From Branchiostoma floridae (lineage: Eukaryota > Chordata > Leptocardii > Amphioxiformes > Branchiostomatidae), in assembly GCF_000003815.2 (NCBI RefSeq), contig NC_049986.1, positions 2,705,782 to 2,769,781 of the forward strand: a stretch of DNA of 64,000 nucleotides. The letters run 5' to 3'. Position numbers and translations under genes: made by a program. Shown piece by piece: positions 30,847 through 42,219 of the stretch. A model generated the notes under the pieces. The model did no database searches and had not been told where the DNA came from. It saw nothing but the letters and a program-made list of their open reading frames with translations. Numbering within the stretch: position 1 is the stretch's first letter; the number at the start of each line of letters is the position of its first letter.

Positions 30847-32869
30847 GGCGAGGAGGATATCATCACAACCGATTCTGTGCCAAGATTCAACACAAACGGC
30901 GTCTCGGAAGGTAGTTTGAGACAAATACGTTCACGTACCCAAAGACAGAAAGAGTTGGAGGTAGTTTAAGACAAATACGTTCACGTACCCAAAGACAGAA
31001 AGAGTTGGAGGTAGTTTGAGACAAATACGTTCACGTACCCAAAGACAGAAAGAGTTGGTGGTAGTTTGAGACAAATACGTCCACGTACCCAAAGACAGAA
31101 AGAATTGGAGGCTGTTTTGAACGTGCTGCCGAATACAATGTACAAATCAGGTAGTATCCCATCTGAAAATGATGCTGACAGCTGGGATCCTGTCACAGAT
31201 AGCACAACGATACCTGTAATTCGACATCCCCAAAATACATATGAGAAGCTGACTAATCCCAGAAACTATGACAGCTCTGACGGACATCCTTCCATACCTA
31301 TTGTGTGCAATGATCACCGTGATGGCAATCATATTCTTGATAACACTGAAGCTTCAGTTGATGCCGGACAACCAATCAAACCAGCATCAGCTGATGCCGA
31401 TGTCAATCAACATACTGATGAAAGCATATGCCAGAATGACAAGATGGCTTCGAAATCAAACATAAATCCCACATCCCAGCAACATTCATATGAGACACTA
31501 ACTAAACCCAGTGACTGTGACAACGACGGACATCCCTCCATACCCATCGTGTGTAATGAACATGATGGTGGTAACCACATGCCTGGTACGACCGAAGCTG
31601 TAGTTGATACCGGACAACCAATCAAACCAGCCTCAGCTGATGCCGATGCTAATCCACATACTGATGGCAACGTAAGTCAGAATGACAAGATGGCTTCGAA
31701 ATTAAACATAAATCCAACATCCCAGCAACATTCATATGAGACACTGACTAAACCCAGTGACTGTGACAACGACGGACATCCCTCCATACCTATCGTGTGT
31801 AATGAACATGATGGTGGTAACCACATGCCTGGTACGACCGAAGCTGTAGTTGATACCGGACAACCAATCAAACCAGCCTCAGCTGATGCCGATGCTAATC
31901 CACATACTGATGGCAACGTAAGTCAGAATGACAAGATGGCTTCGAAATTAAACATAAATCCAACATCCCAGCAACATTCATATGAGACACTGACTAAANN
32001 NNNNNNNNNNNNNNNNNNNNNNNNNNNNNNNNNNNNNNNNNNNNNNNNNNNNNNNNNNNNNNNNNNNNNNNNNNNNNNNNNNNNNNNNNNNNNNNNNNNN
32101 NNNNNNNNNNNNNNNNNNNNNNNNNNNNNNNNNNNNNNNNNNNNNNNNNNNNNNNNNNNNNNNNNNNNNNNNNNNNNNNNNNNNNNNNNNNNNNNNNNNN
32201 NNNNNNNNNNNNNNNNNNNNNNNNNNNNNNNNNNNNNNNNNNNNNNNNNNNNNNNNNNNNNNNNNNNNNNNNNNNNNNNNNNNNNNNNNNNNNNNNNNNN
32301 NNNNNNNNNNNNNNNNNNNNNNNNNNNNNNNNNNNNNNNNNNNNNNNNNNNNNNNNNNNNNNNNNNNNNNNNNNNNNNNNNNNNNNNNNNNNNNNNNNNN
32401 NNNNNNNNNNNNNNNNNNNNNNNNNNNNNNNNNNNNNNNNNNNNNNNNNNNNNNNNNNNNNNNNNNNNNNNNNNNNNNNNNNNNNNNNNNNNNNNNNNNN
32501 NNNNNNNNNNNNNNNNNNNNNNNNNNNNNNNNNNNNNNNNNNNNNNNNNNNNNNNNNNNNNNNNNNNNNNNNNNNNNNNNNNNNNNNNNNNNNNNNNNNN
32601 NNNNNNNNNNNNNNNNNNNNNNNNNNNNNNNNNNNNNNNNNNNNNNNNNNNNNNNNNNNNNNNNNNNNNNNNNNNNNNNNNNNNNNNNNNNNNNNNNNNN
32701 NNNNNNNNNNNNNNNNNNNNNNNNNNNNNNNNNNNNNNNNNNNNNNNNNNNNNNNNNNNNNNNNNNNNNNNNNNNNNNNNNNNNNNNNNNNNNNNNNNNN
32801 NNNNNNNNNNNNNNNNNNNNNNNNNNNNNNNNNTACCGCAACAAAACGTACCGCAGCAAAGACGTTGTC
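30847..32869 (+). CDS. Cytoplasmic exon with 82-residue YxxL repeats
   Basis: Follows ATATACAG and reads GEEDIITTDSVPRFNTNGVS, then a tandem 50-bp repeat (30911-31110), then an open frame. The 246-bp (82-residue) repeat starts YETLTKPSDCDNDGHPSIPI and runs through GNHMPGTTEAVVDTGQPIKP to NDKMASKLNINPTSQQHS; an older first copy reads YEKLTNPRNYDSS. Motif tyrosines begin near 31240, 31486, 31732 and 31978; an 835-N gap (31999-32833) could hold three more copies. After the gap: PQQNVPQQRRC and the donor GTAAGT. YxxL is a minimal SH2-binding or endocytic motif; signalling is inferred. Confidence 0.6.
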
Positions 32870-35800
32870 GTAAGTTTTTTTTCTCTTAGGGCCAGATTTA
32901 GTTTTATGTGTACTAATTCAATGTGTATATGAGAACATTTCTAATGCATTTAATGCTGGTAAAGAGTTTCTTATCATTATTTCAACCATACTACAAATAG
33001 GGGTTGAAATATTTTGCTTTTCCTGATGTTTCTTTAATTTCCTCCACCCCTTCTTCTTCTCCTGTCAGATCTTCTAAACGATTCATCTCTATCATTTTTG
33101 GGTCAAGTGACCTGACATTTGGCGCAAGTGCAGAGTGGGACAGTGCCCATGTGCCATGTATTTTGTTGATTTTATATCTGTCGTCAAATTGATATCATTG
33201 AGGTTTATAGGCCATTTTTAGACCAAAAATGTATATCTTGCCTTCATGTATCCTGGTGTTTCAACCAAATGACGTACCTGAAATTTGGTACATTACATAG
33301 GGGTAACACATGCAGGAACATAGGTGTTTATTCTTGCACGGAAGTTTTTTTTATGGACGTGTGATGATCCAAAACTCCATTTTTCTTGCGGAAGTGGTTC
33401 TGGACTGGTATATTTTACCTTTTTAGATGTGATGCACTGGAAGTGTCCATCCTTGCACGGGGGAATATTTAAAGATTCATTCTTTCGGCTAAAGTGTGAT
33501 TAGTAGTCATTTTTAAGCAGAAGTGTATCCTTTTTTTGCACAGGGGTGATTTTGGATCCATTGTTGCATGGGGAATGAGATGGCTGAAATGTGCTGAATT
33601 TGCTCTTGAGCAAATGTCGGCCCTTCTAGTTTTATCTTTATTGCTATATTTTTTTCACGTTCCTGGATGCTTTGTGGATATTCCAGTTATATCTATATAA
33701 TTTTCCTTCATTTAACAACTAGTTGGATTTTTGACACCCTATTTCAATAGTATATGTCCCATTCTTAGTTGATTGGAAACATTTTGCATTATGTTTCGGT
33801 AAGACGTGTTAGGATTTTGATTTAAGTTTCAATGGAGTCTATCACACAAGAGTACAATAGAATAGATGCTTGTGTTTAAGTAGTACTAACAAACTCAACG
33901 ATAGACCAATGAGTCTTGCTACATTATATATATCTTATGCCTTCTCTGTTTCTCACTAATTCTCTGTAATACAAAATGTACATGTTGCCTGACTACGCTG
34001 GCATTTTCAACAAGACCTTAACGTTCTTATCATATGTCTCTTCAGAGTGCACTTATGGCGTGGTTGGCGTTGTCGTGATCATAGCTGCCTTGTTGGCGGC
34101 ATCGTTCTTTTTCGGCACCTGGCTATATTTGAGCAAAGCCAGTGGTCGGGACGCTCAAAAGGTAACGCTACGTTTCCTTTCCATTTCGAGTTGTAGCCTA
34201 CGTATATCTTTTTGTCCTTTTCACGAAGGCATTTTTAATCGTGTACCTTTTGGTCAGTTTTCATCGTGTGCCTTTTGAACAGTTTTCATTGATCATGAGT
34301 ACCGTTTGGGCATTTTTCATCGTGTACCTTTTGGGCATTTTTATCGTGTATCTTTTGGGTATTTTTCATCGTATACCTTTTGGACATTTTTCATCGTATA
34401 CCTTTTTGGGCATTTTTCATCGTATACCTTTCGGGCATTTTTTTATAGTGTACCTTTTGGGCATTTTTATCGTGTATCTTTTGGGTATTTTTCATCGTAT
34501 ACCTTTTGGACATTTTTCATCGTATACCTTTTGGACATTTTTCATCGTATACCTTTCGGGCATTTTTTTATAGTGTACCTTTTGGGCATTTTTCATCGTA
34601 TACCTTTAGGGCAGTTTTATATCGTGTACCTTTTATACATTTTTCATCGTATACCTAATGGTCATTTTTTATCGTATACCTTTTGGGCATTTTTTATCAA
34701 GTACCTTTGGGGCTGTTTTCATCGTGTACCTTTGGGGCATTTTTCGTTGTGTACCTTTCGGGCATTTTTCCTCGTGTAGTTTTTGGGCATTTTTTATCGT
34801 ATACCTTTTGGTAGGTATGGTGAAATATATTGTATTCGTAATGTTTCTTTCTTTCTCCTGTCAAATCTTCAAATCGATTCAACTCCGTCGTTCCTGGACC
34901 GAATTACTTGAAATTTGGCACAAGGGTAGAGTGGGTCAATACCCAAATGCTTTTTCTCATTTTTTTCATATCTTCCTTTAAAATGATTTTATTCATGTTT
35001 TTTGCAATTTTTATGTACATTTTGCCCCCCTGTTCCCTGGTGTTACAGCCGAATGACCTAAAATTTGGTACAGAGGTTCCTTGATCATGTGCCCACAAAA
35101 TTTCAAAAACAGTTTTGGCATACGGTACAGCAAAATGCTTAATTTTGGCATTTTTTGCCATTTTTTGGCCCAGAAATGACATTTTTTGGCTCCTATACCC
35201 CCATTTTACAACCAAATGACCTGAAATTTGGTATAGGAGTGCCGTCTACATATGCACACATGAATTCATTGACACCTTTGGCATACAGTACAACAAAATG
35301 CTTAATTTTTTAATTTTTTGGCCATTGTTTGACCAAAAACGTACGCTTTTCGCTCCTGTTCCCTGGTCTTGTAACCAAATGACCTACATTTTGGTAAATA
35401 GGTGCACTAGATATTCATTCAAATGACCCATGTATAATTTCTGGCATAAACCACTTCAAAATGATATATTTGGGTACTTTTTAAGTAATTCTCCACTGGC
35501 CAGAGGGTCAACGACCTCAAGGTCGTTGACCTCTCCCATCTGAAGACAGCATGTGCATATGTCTATATATACTAGTAACTTGATTAAAGAGGCAACCAAT
35601 CACGTAGCCTGAGTCAACATCCCGAATGGGATTGGCAGCCAATCAGTGAGCCCGGTGTTATCTGGATGAGTCCATTCTGGCACGGAGGGGGTACATATTT
35701 TTTAAATTCATCTTTCGACTGTTGATTATTTAATGTCTCTTAATGGGAGTATTTTTGAACTGGACTATTTTGCAATTTTACATGGGGTGTACTGGAAGAG

Positions 35801-37175
35801 TCCATTCTTGCATGGAGGGGGGCATTTTTTGAAAATTTGTTTATGGACTTTGGTGATTTGATATGTCAATGTGTTTCAGTGTGGCTATTTTTTGACTGGT
35901 CAACTTTGCAATTTTAGATAGGTTGTGCTGGAAGAGTCGATCCTTACATGGGGGGATTTTTAAAATCCATTTTTGGGACTTTGGTGATTAAGTCCAATTT
36001 TAGCGATGTATTTTTGGACTGCACCACTTTACATAGGGGCATCGCAAAAAGAGTCCATTCTTGCATGGGGATGTTTTCAAATTTAGTTTTAGAAAGGTGA
36101 TAATTCAATATTCCATTTTTAGTGGAAGTGTTTTTGGACTGGTCTATTTTACCTTTTCATGCCTTTTTTGCTTAGTTCAACCTTGACCATGTTTTCAGTG
36201 AGAGTATTTCTGGACTGGTCTATTGTGCAAATTCACATGGGGTGCACTGGAAGAGTCCATTCTTGCACTAAGAATTTTGTAAGATTCATTTTTGGGTGTC
36301 ATTAAGTGTCATTAGTGGAAGTGACTTTTAAACAAAAGTGTTCGATTCTTGCACATGGGTGATTTTGGAATAGCCTGTTGTTGCATGGGGAGGGAGATGG
36401 CTGAAATATGCTGCATTTGCTCTCAAGCAAATGTCGGCCTTTCTAGTTATCGTATACTTTTGGGGCATTTTCATCGTGTACCTTTGGGGCATTTTTCATC
36501 GTGTACCTTATGGGCATTTTTCATCGTGTACCTTTTGGCCATTTTTTATCAAGTACCTTTGGGGCATTTTTCATCGTGTACCTTATGGGCATTTTTCATC
36601 GTGTACCTTTTGGCCATTTTTTATCAAGTACCTTTGGGGCTGTTTTCATCGTGTACCTTTGGGGCATTTTTTCATTGTGTACCTTTGGGGCATTTTTCCT
36701 CGTGTACTTTTTGGGCATTTTTTATCGTATACCTTTTGGGCATTTTTTATCGTATACCATTTGGGCCTTTTTTATCGAGTACCTTTTGGACATTTTTCAT
36801 CGTATACCTTTGGGGCATTTTTCATCGTGTACCTTATGGGCATTTTTTATCGTATACTTTTGGGCATGTTTATCAAGTACCTTATGGGCTGTTAACATCG
36901 TGCACCTTTTGGGCATTTTTCATCGTGTACCTTTTGGGCATTTTTCGTCGTGTACCTTTTGGGAATTATTCATCGTGTACCTTTGGGNNNNNNNNNNNNN
37001 NNNNNNNNNNNNNNNNNNNNNNNNNNNNNNNNNNNNNNNNNNNNNNNNNNNNNNNNNNNNNNNNNNNNNNNNNNNNNNNNNNNNNNNGTTTTAATCGAGT
37101 ACCTTTTTACACGATTAAAAGAACCGACCGTTTTTATGATAGGTACAAGTTCTGTTCAACTGTTTTCGCACACAT

Positions 37176-37210
<35 letters not shown>

Positions 37211-40200
37211 TATATTCTCTCCTATCTGCAGGCAATTGACGCTGCATCCACACCTGGTCAGCCTGATGTGGACACCATCCACATCACTGGTCAGCCTACT
37301 TTGGACGCTACTTACATCCCTGGTCAGCCTGCTTTGAACACTAACAACACTAATGGTCACCGTGCTGCGGACACTACTGACACCCCTGGACAGCCTGCTG
37401 TGAACGCTACCGACATCCCTGGTAACCCTTTTGTTCATGTCAATATTACGTGTACCCCTAATCAGCTGGCTATGATCACTACCTATAATGACATCATTTC
37501 CGTGGTTAGCAACTAATTTTTTGTTACTCTGTGACGGAGGGTAATCTCCGACGACAGAGTATTGTTGTTTGTGGATGTGATGACTGTTCGCGTATGTATC
37601 CCTATGTTACGTTTGCCACATTGGTTTGTAGTTTGGCATGTCGTCTGCACTCAGTTGCGCAATGGTGATGCACGTTATTTGTCTGACTGGGACTGTCCAT
37701 ATCATCGGCATAATATATATTGTTGCAACTGATGCGGCGAAAACCATAAATGCGCCGCAGAGGATGTTACCTACGGTCACTTGTTATTATTGTTATCAAT
37801 ACAGTTTATTCACAATTTATTCATATATAGATTCAAAACTCTTGCCAGTTCGTCAGCACGTATTTGTTCAGGAGTTGTTGTTTCTTCTTCTGAAATTAAT
37901 TTTGAAGCATCCTGTCCGCACGGCAACCGTTTCGTACTACCAAGTGGTAAGGTTTACGTCGCCGCTGAAGGCACCAAGAACTATCCTGACGCTCAGAAAG
38001 AATGCGGATACCGAGGCGGCATCGTCGCGATACCGAAGGACGAAGACGAACAGAGGCACCTGGTGTTTCTAATGAACTGCGTCAGCAGGTTAGATAACAA
38101 CTACAAATACACCTTTCTCGCGCGGCGGCCATGATAGATCTAAAACGAGTTCAATGAGGCAAGCAAAAGACGGTCCACCATAATCAACAGTTCAACCAAT
38201 GATAGCATGGCAATTAGAAAATCGACCAATAAAACAATGGCTGCATCTCCGGCAAATATTTGAATTACTTTGTTTTTATTTTGCATATCTTAAGGGACTA
38301 TTGGATCAGTCTGCGCTACTCTTAATTGCTGCATCTTTCGGTGCATCACACTAGTTATAATATTCATAACTTGATCTTATATTGTGAAAATTTGTGTGGT
38401 TTTGGGGAAAACTAAATCGGAGCTGATTTTGGAAATTACTTATGTCTGTTTGCTGTTTGATCTCGTCTTCGTTCAATCATGGCCGCCGCGTGAGAAAGGT
38501 GTATAGTAGGGCTTGTGTATTACTGTTACTCCACCCCCTTTTCTCACAGTCGAATTCACCTTATGGTATTACAGGCGAAATAATAAAACTGTTGTAATAT
38601 ACAATGTATTTCTGTATTAATTTTGTATGTACAATACTAGTGGCGCTCAGTTTCGGATTGGTATCAAGAAGACAGATGGTGTATGGAAAGACGGTAGGGG
38701 TACCACACTGGGTTTCACGAGCTGGGCAGCCGAGGAGCCAAACAACGTTCGTCACGACTGTGCACACATCGTCTTCGATGATGCCAAGGGAGAAAGGCGA
38801 GGCATCTGGGCAGACGCTCGCTGTCGTTCTCAGTTTCGCTACGTCTGTGAGCTAGACGATGGTAAGATTGAGCATTTTGTGAGCTAAACAGATAGTATTG
38901 AAATAGCGTAGCACATATGCAAAATGATGCACGTTGTTTGAAATTACTTACACCGTAGCTGTTTGTTTATTAAGTGAAGTAATATTTCCAAAAAAGCAGT
39001 CGAATATTCGTGGAACTGTGGAACGGGTCGTCGATGTCACATGCACACAGACACACACACACAGACACACACACACGAACACACGCACACACACACACAC
39101 ACACACATACACATACACGCACACATGTATATGCATTTACATTTACGTTCATTTTCCCCATGACACAGCCAGACTGTTGTAGCTATTTTTCTAATCACAA
39201 TATGTGAGCAACGCCTAGTCAGATTTAATCACATTAGCGTCCATAAATTATTTTCCTCCATTGCACATATCACATAACACATTATGTTTCTATTTTTGTT
39301 AAAGATTCCACGTCCTCCTCCTTGAAGCAATGGCTGGTACCGAAATCGTCATGGGTTATGGACTTCTCAGGCAAACCTGGCATATGTGATGCCACGAGGC
39401 CTTCGATGGGGACACTGGAACCTACTGGAACCCGACCGAAGGAACTGGCCATAAATGCGATGAAAAGTCAAAGTGTTACATTGAATTGGACCTTACATCA
39501 AACTATACTCTGACTATGCTGACATTCTTCAGTTGCGACATTGCAGCCTTTTGGTTGTATAGGTCAGAGATTGGGTATCCCTACTGCTGGAGGCAAGTTC
39601 AGTACATGCGTTTTGGATCATATAAAAAACGGGGATTTGAAGGGAACCGTTTCCACGCCGATTTCTATGGATTCACAGCGCGGTATTGGAAGTTCCAGTT
39701 CACTCTGACTGAAAAGGGCACGCCACGGATAAACGAACTGAACGTCTACGGAAGCCGATCCTCATCAGGTGAGAGAAGATATCATATTTTGTTTTGAACG
39801 ACAAATCTGTATAACATAATCAGCTGCTATATTAGTAAAGTAAAGTGTGATGACTTGAAATGTTCAGCGTTATATAGTACGTCGAACGTCGCGCATTTCA
39901 TATATCTTTTGCCGTGAATTAAACAAAAAGGTTCACATTCACGTTTAGTCAGGGTACCTTTTTGGCGTAATATTTACACGGAAAAGATGTCAAAAGAGAG
40001 AGAGAACTGGTTTATTTAGATGACAACAACACACACAAAGTACAACATCTAGATNNNNNNNNNNNNNNNNNNNNNNNNNNNNNNNNNNNNNNNNNNNNNN
40101 NNNNNNNNNNNNNNNNNNNNNNNNNNNNNNNNNNNNNNNNNNNNNNNNNNNNNNNNNNNNNNNNNNNNNNNNNNNNNNNNNNNNNNNNNNNNNNNNNNNN

Positions 40201-41951
40201 NNNNNNNNNNNNNNNNNNNNNNNNNNNNNNNNNNNNNNNNNNNNNNNNNNNNNNNNNNNNNNNNNNNNNNNNNNNNNNNNNNNNNNNNNNNNNNNNNNNN
40301 NNNNNNNNNNNNNNNNNNNNNNNNNNNNNNNNNNNNNNNNNNNNNNNNNNNNNNNNNNNNNNNNNNNNNNNNNNNNNNNNNNNNNNNNNNNNNNNNNNNN
40401 NNNNNNNNNNNNNNNNNNNNNNNNNNNNNNNNNNNNNNNNNNNNNNNNNNNNNNNNNNNNNNNNNNNNNNNNNNNNNNNNNNNNNNNNNNNNNNNNNNNN
40501 NNNNNNNNNNNNNNNNNNNNNNNNNNNNNNNNNNNNNNNNNNNNNNNNNNNNNNNNNNNNNNNNNNNNNNNNNNNNNNNNNNNNNNNNNNNNNNNNNNNN
40601 NNNNNNNNNNNNNNNNNNNNNNNNNNNNNNNNNNNNNNNNNNNNNNNNNNNNNNNNNNNNNNNNNNNNNNNNNNNNNCATGCTTACGCTAGAGCCACCAA
40701 ATTTGGTGAGTTTTCCTTAAATTTAGTTGGCAACAATTTCACAAAGATAGAAAAATTTCGGTTTTTTTCTGTTGCCATGGCAATCATTTGTTGACAGGAA
40801 TTTTTGACGAAAATCGGTTATTTGTTGACAAGCATTTTTGACGAAAATCGCTAACATTCTAACGATGTATTTTTCACGTTTATTTGCTGGATTACTGCCA
40901 TTTTCTTACATAAATAAAATCTTATGTTTTCTAGAATAGCTTTCATAATTAGATATGCATAAATTATGCTAATTTGATGTCGTCAGCGGCCAAAATCTAA
41001 ATGGCGGACCATATGACCTGATGAAGAATAACTGGCTTATTACTAGTATCCCTTAGATTTTGTAACTACCTCGTATTTTTCATCAAAAACGTTTCAATGA
41101 ACGTTTTTAGTCTATTTCCATTGTCATTTGCGATTATTTTGCAAAAAATGTGTGTTTGAAAATTCAAGGTGGTGGATATAAGAAGGCGGAGCCCAACTGG
41201 TATCTTAGATACGCATGGCGTCATTGACGTCATTGATGTTGCCATAGGCAACACATGTCGTAACAAACATTATAATTCTGTTATCTTCACTGGTTGTTAC
41301 ATTTTCGTAGTATGCCTGGAAGTTTTCTGGGAATACCCTTTTTAATGGTTTTAGCCAATACAATCAAAATAATGACGTCATAAATACGTCATATTACATC
41401 ATACTAGTGTCAGAATTCTTAAATGTTTAGATATCATGTCATTATATAAGCAAACTGTGCTTTTTGCCTGATACTCATAAAATATATTTGAATAAAATAA
41501 ATAAAAAATAAAACATATCATGTCAAACACATTTTCTGAAAATTTGGTGGTCATATGATAGGTCGTTTAAGAGTTACAGGAGTACCTATTTACAATACAA
41601 ACAACTCAAGATAACTTGATATAATAAAATATCAATGATAACAGATTCAGGCAGTGGATCAACTTAAAATCAAAGTGAGTTTTCAAATGCTACTCAAACC
41701 ATACACTAAGAAATAGTTGTGGTTTACGTTTATGTTTATCCGCCCTAATATTTTATTGTGTGTCATTAATGGTGTCACTAATAGCACCAGCACCTAGCTG
41801 TTTCCATGGAATGGTCCAAACAAGCTTCTGATGTGCCAACTGCGCCTGCGCTGCTGTTTGAAAAATCTAATATTCTATAACTGTTCACTTTTCATCTAAT
41901 ACAGTTCCTAAGAGGAAGTTTCTATACGGCAATCGTTGCGCTACCCTATAG
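30847..41951 (+). CDS. Type II membrane receptor-like protein: YxxL repeats, TM, stalk, CTLD, F5/8C
   Basis: Exon chain joined by matching splice phases: cytoplasmic exon 30847-32869 (ends phase 1), transmembrane exon 34046-34161 (1 to 0), stalk 37232-37421 (0 to 1), CTLD 37872-38088 (1 to 2) and 38641-38861 (2 to 1), F5/8C 39305-39768 (1 to 1), possible last exon 41905-41951. Arg-Arg before the transmembrane segment favours an inside N-terminus, so the lectin and discoidin domains would face out. Tyrosine motifs inside and a lectin outside resemble the layout of vertebrate NK-type and Dectin-type receptors, but a discoidin domain behind a lectin is unusual there. Defects: a 4x50-bp tandem repeat with a stop in exon one, an 835-N gap, and a 1-base frameshift in F5/8C. 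First exon and start codon are not identified. Confidence 0.65.
30911..31110 (+). repeat. Four tandem 50-bp units inside the exon
   Basis: Units 30911-30960, 30961-31010, 31011-31060 and 31061-31110, nearly identical. Each begins GTAGTTT; units 1, 2 and 4 end GGAG and unit 3 ends GGTG. Since 50 is not a multiple of 3 the frame rotates, and TAA arises at the start of unit 2, but three extra units (150 bp) bring the frame back. Confidence 0.9.
31231..31998 (+). repeat. 246-bp coding repeats (82 residues)
   Basis: About three copies before the gap. The second and third differ by only a few bases and the first is diverged. The repeat stays in frame. Confidence 0.9.
32870..34045. other. Intron with interspersed repeats
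   Basis: Contains blocks seen again in the next intron: an AAATGACNTNAAATTTGGTA unit near 33260, and a block at 33525-33640 nearly matching 36335-36455. No exon is seen. Confidence 0.6.
34046..34161 (+). CDS. Transmembrane exon
   Basis: 116 bp, phase 1 in and 0 out, between CTCTTCAG and GTAACGCT. It encodes CTYGVVGVVVIIAALLAAS, FFFGTWLYL and SKASGRDAQK: one strong hydrophobic helix. The preceding exon supplies Arg-Arg-Cys and the following residues are also basic, so orientation rests on the lectin lying downstream. Confidence 0.75.
34205..34815. repeat. Minisatellite, GTACCTTTTGGGCATTTTTCATC unit
   Basis: About 26 imperfect units of 22-24 bp. Long open frames across it are repeat-driven. 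Confidence 0.9.
35507..35534. repeat. Perfect short palindrome
   Basis: GGTCAACGACCT, a two-base loop, then AGGTCGTTGACC. It can form a hairpin; no function is assigned. Confidence 0.7.
36449..37110. repeat. Minisatellite, second array of the 23-bp unit
   Basis: Same unit as 34205-34815, interrupted by a 100-N placeholder gap at 36988-37087. Together the arrays span much of the intron. Confidence 0.9.
37169..37208. repeat. CA microsatellite near an acceptor
   Basis: About 20 CA units end 23 bp before the stalk exon acceptor. CA repeats near splice sites can bind hnRNP L in vertebrates; here that is only a possibility. Confidence 0.9.
37232..37421 (+). CDS. Stalk exon with 11-residue repeats
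   Basis: 190 bp, phase 0 in and 1 out, between CTATCTGCAG and GTAACCCT. It encodes five PGQPxxxxxxx-type repeats (TPGQPDVDTIHI, TGQPTLDATYI, PGQPALNTNNT, PGQPAVNATDI). There are two N-glycosylation sequons (NNT, NAT). Without splicing, the frame would run on to a stop at 37514-37516 and give a lectin-less product, a possible alternative end. Confidence 0.65.
37872..38088 (+). CDS. C-type lectin domain, N-terminal half
   Basis: 217 bp, phase 1 in and 2 out, between TTTGTTCAG and GTTAGATA. It encodes SCPHGNRFVLPSGKVYVAAE, YPDAQKECGYRGGIVAIP and DEDEQRHLVFLMNCVS. Same exon layout as 9345-9552, so the two genes share a domain ancestor. Confidence 0.82.
38641..38861 (+). CDS. C-type lectin domain, C-terminal half with EPN
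   Basis: 221 bp, phase 2 in and 1 out. It encodes GAQFRIGIKKTDGVWKDGRG, FTSWAAEEPNNVRHDCAHIV, GIWADARCRSQFRYVCELDD. EPN is the calcium-site motif of mannose-type lectins. The second site reads WAD instead of WND, so calcium and sugar binding are possible but not certain. Confidence 0.85.
39030..39135. repeat. CA-rich microsatellite
   Basis: Interrupted (CA)n in the intron before the F5/8C exon. Confidence 0.9.
39305..39768 (+). CDS. F5/8 type C (discoidin) domain exon with 1-base frameshift
   Basis: 464 bp between TTAAAG and GTGAGAG. The first frame reads DSTSSSLKQWLVPKSSWVMD to GKPGIC. The second, from 39390, reads CHEAFDGDTGTYWNPTEGTG, then KCYIELDLTSNYTLTML and ends RYWKFQFTLTEKGTPRINEL and NVYG, a typical discoidin end. 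Both exon borders are phase 1, which requires a multiple of three; 464 is one base short, so a single base is missing near 39388-39390. Discoidin domains bind phospholipids, glycans or other proteins outside cells. Confidence 0.75.
40055..40677. other. Assembly gap (623 N)
   Basis: Unknown bases downstream of the F5/8C exon; another exon could be hidden. Confidence 0.9.
40678..41058 (+). mobile_element. Repeat fragment of the TTAA-ended family
   Basis: Carries GCTTACGCTAGAGCCACCAAATTTGGTGAG and the GTTGCCATGGCAAT block seen at 18110-18292 and 24858-25060. Confidence 0.45.
41059..41287. repeat. Interspersed repeat, copy 1
   Basis: Closely matches 42220-42447 (for example GTGGATATAAGAAGGCGGAGCCC versus the same with ATGGTGGAG). 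No coding function. Confidence 0.8.
41905..41951 (+). CDS. Possible terminal exon of the receptor-like gene
   Basis: After TTCATCTAATACAG, in the phase 1 left by the F5/8C exon, it reads VPKRKFLYGNRCATL-stop. A short terminal exon is plausible, as in the EGF/CTLD gene, but repeats surround it. Confidence 0.3.
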
Positions 41952-42219
41952 AAAGAAACTGATGTGGTGTCTCGATTTCATCTGTGACGGCCTCTGCTTT
42001 GTCTACTCCGGAAAAAAAGAAGGGTAAGAGCCATGCAGCTGGATGAAACATCTTTGGCGACGGTTACCTTGTCGATAGTCTACTGTAATACTAATTGGCC
42101 GGATTTTCCTGTAAGGCTGTATTGGTTCAACAATACAAATGGCCACCTCGGGCAACCCCAAAAACCAACTGATGAGAGGGTGCGAAAAAAGTTTAGCAAA
42201 GCTTATCATCCCATAGAGT

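Larger units (their letters stand above)
34162..37231. other. Intron filled with minisatellites and diverged tandem units
   Basis: Holds two arrays of a ~23-bp unit (34205-34815 and 36449-37110), diverged ~170-bp units with AACCAAATGACCTGAAATTTGG (34850-35430), and ~115-bp units with GAGTCCATTCTTGCATGG (35690-36300). A 100-N gap lies at 36988-37087 and a CA-repeat just before the acceptor. Confidence 0.7.

Noticed and set aside
30911-31110. CRISPR-like direct repeats
   Set aside because: Units are contiguous without spacers and the genome is eukaryotic.
34241-36895. Long open frames rich in Phe, Tyr and Val
   Set aside because: They arise from the ~23-bp minisatellite unit inside an intron; several frames are open at once with the same repeating pattern.
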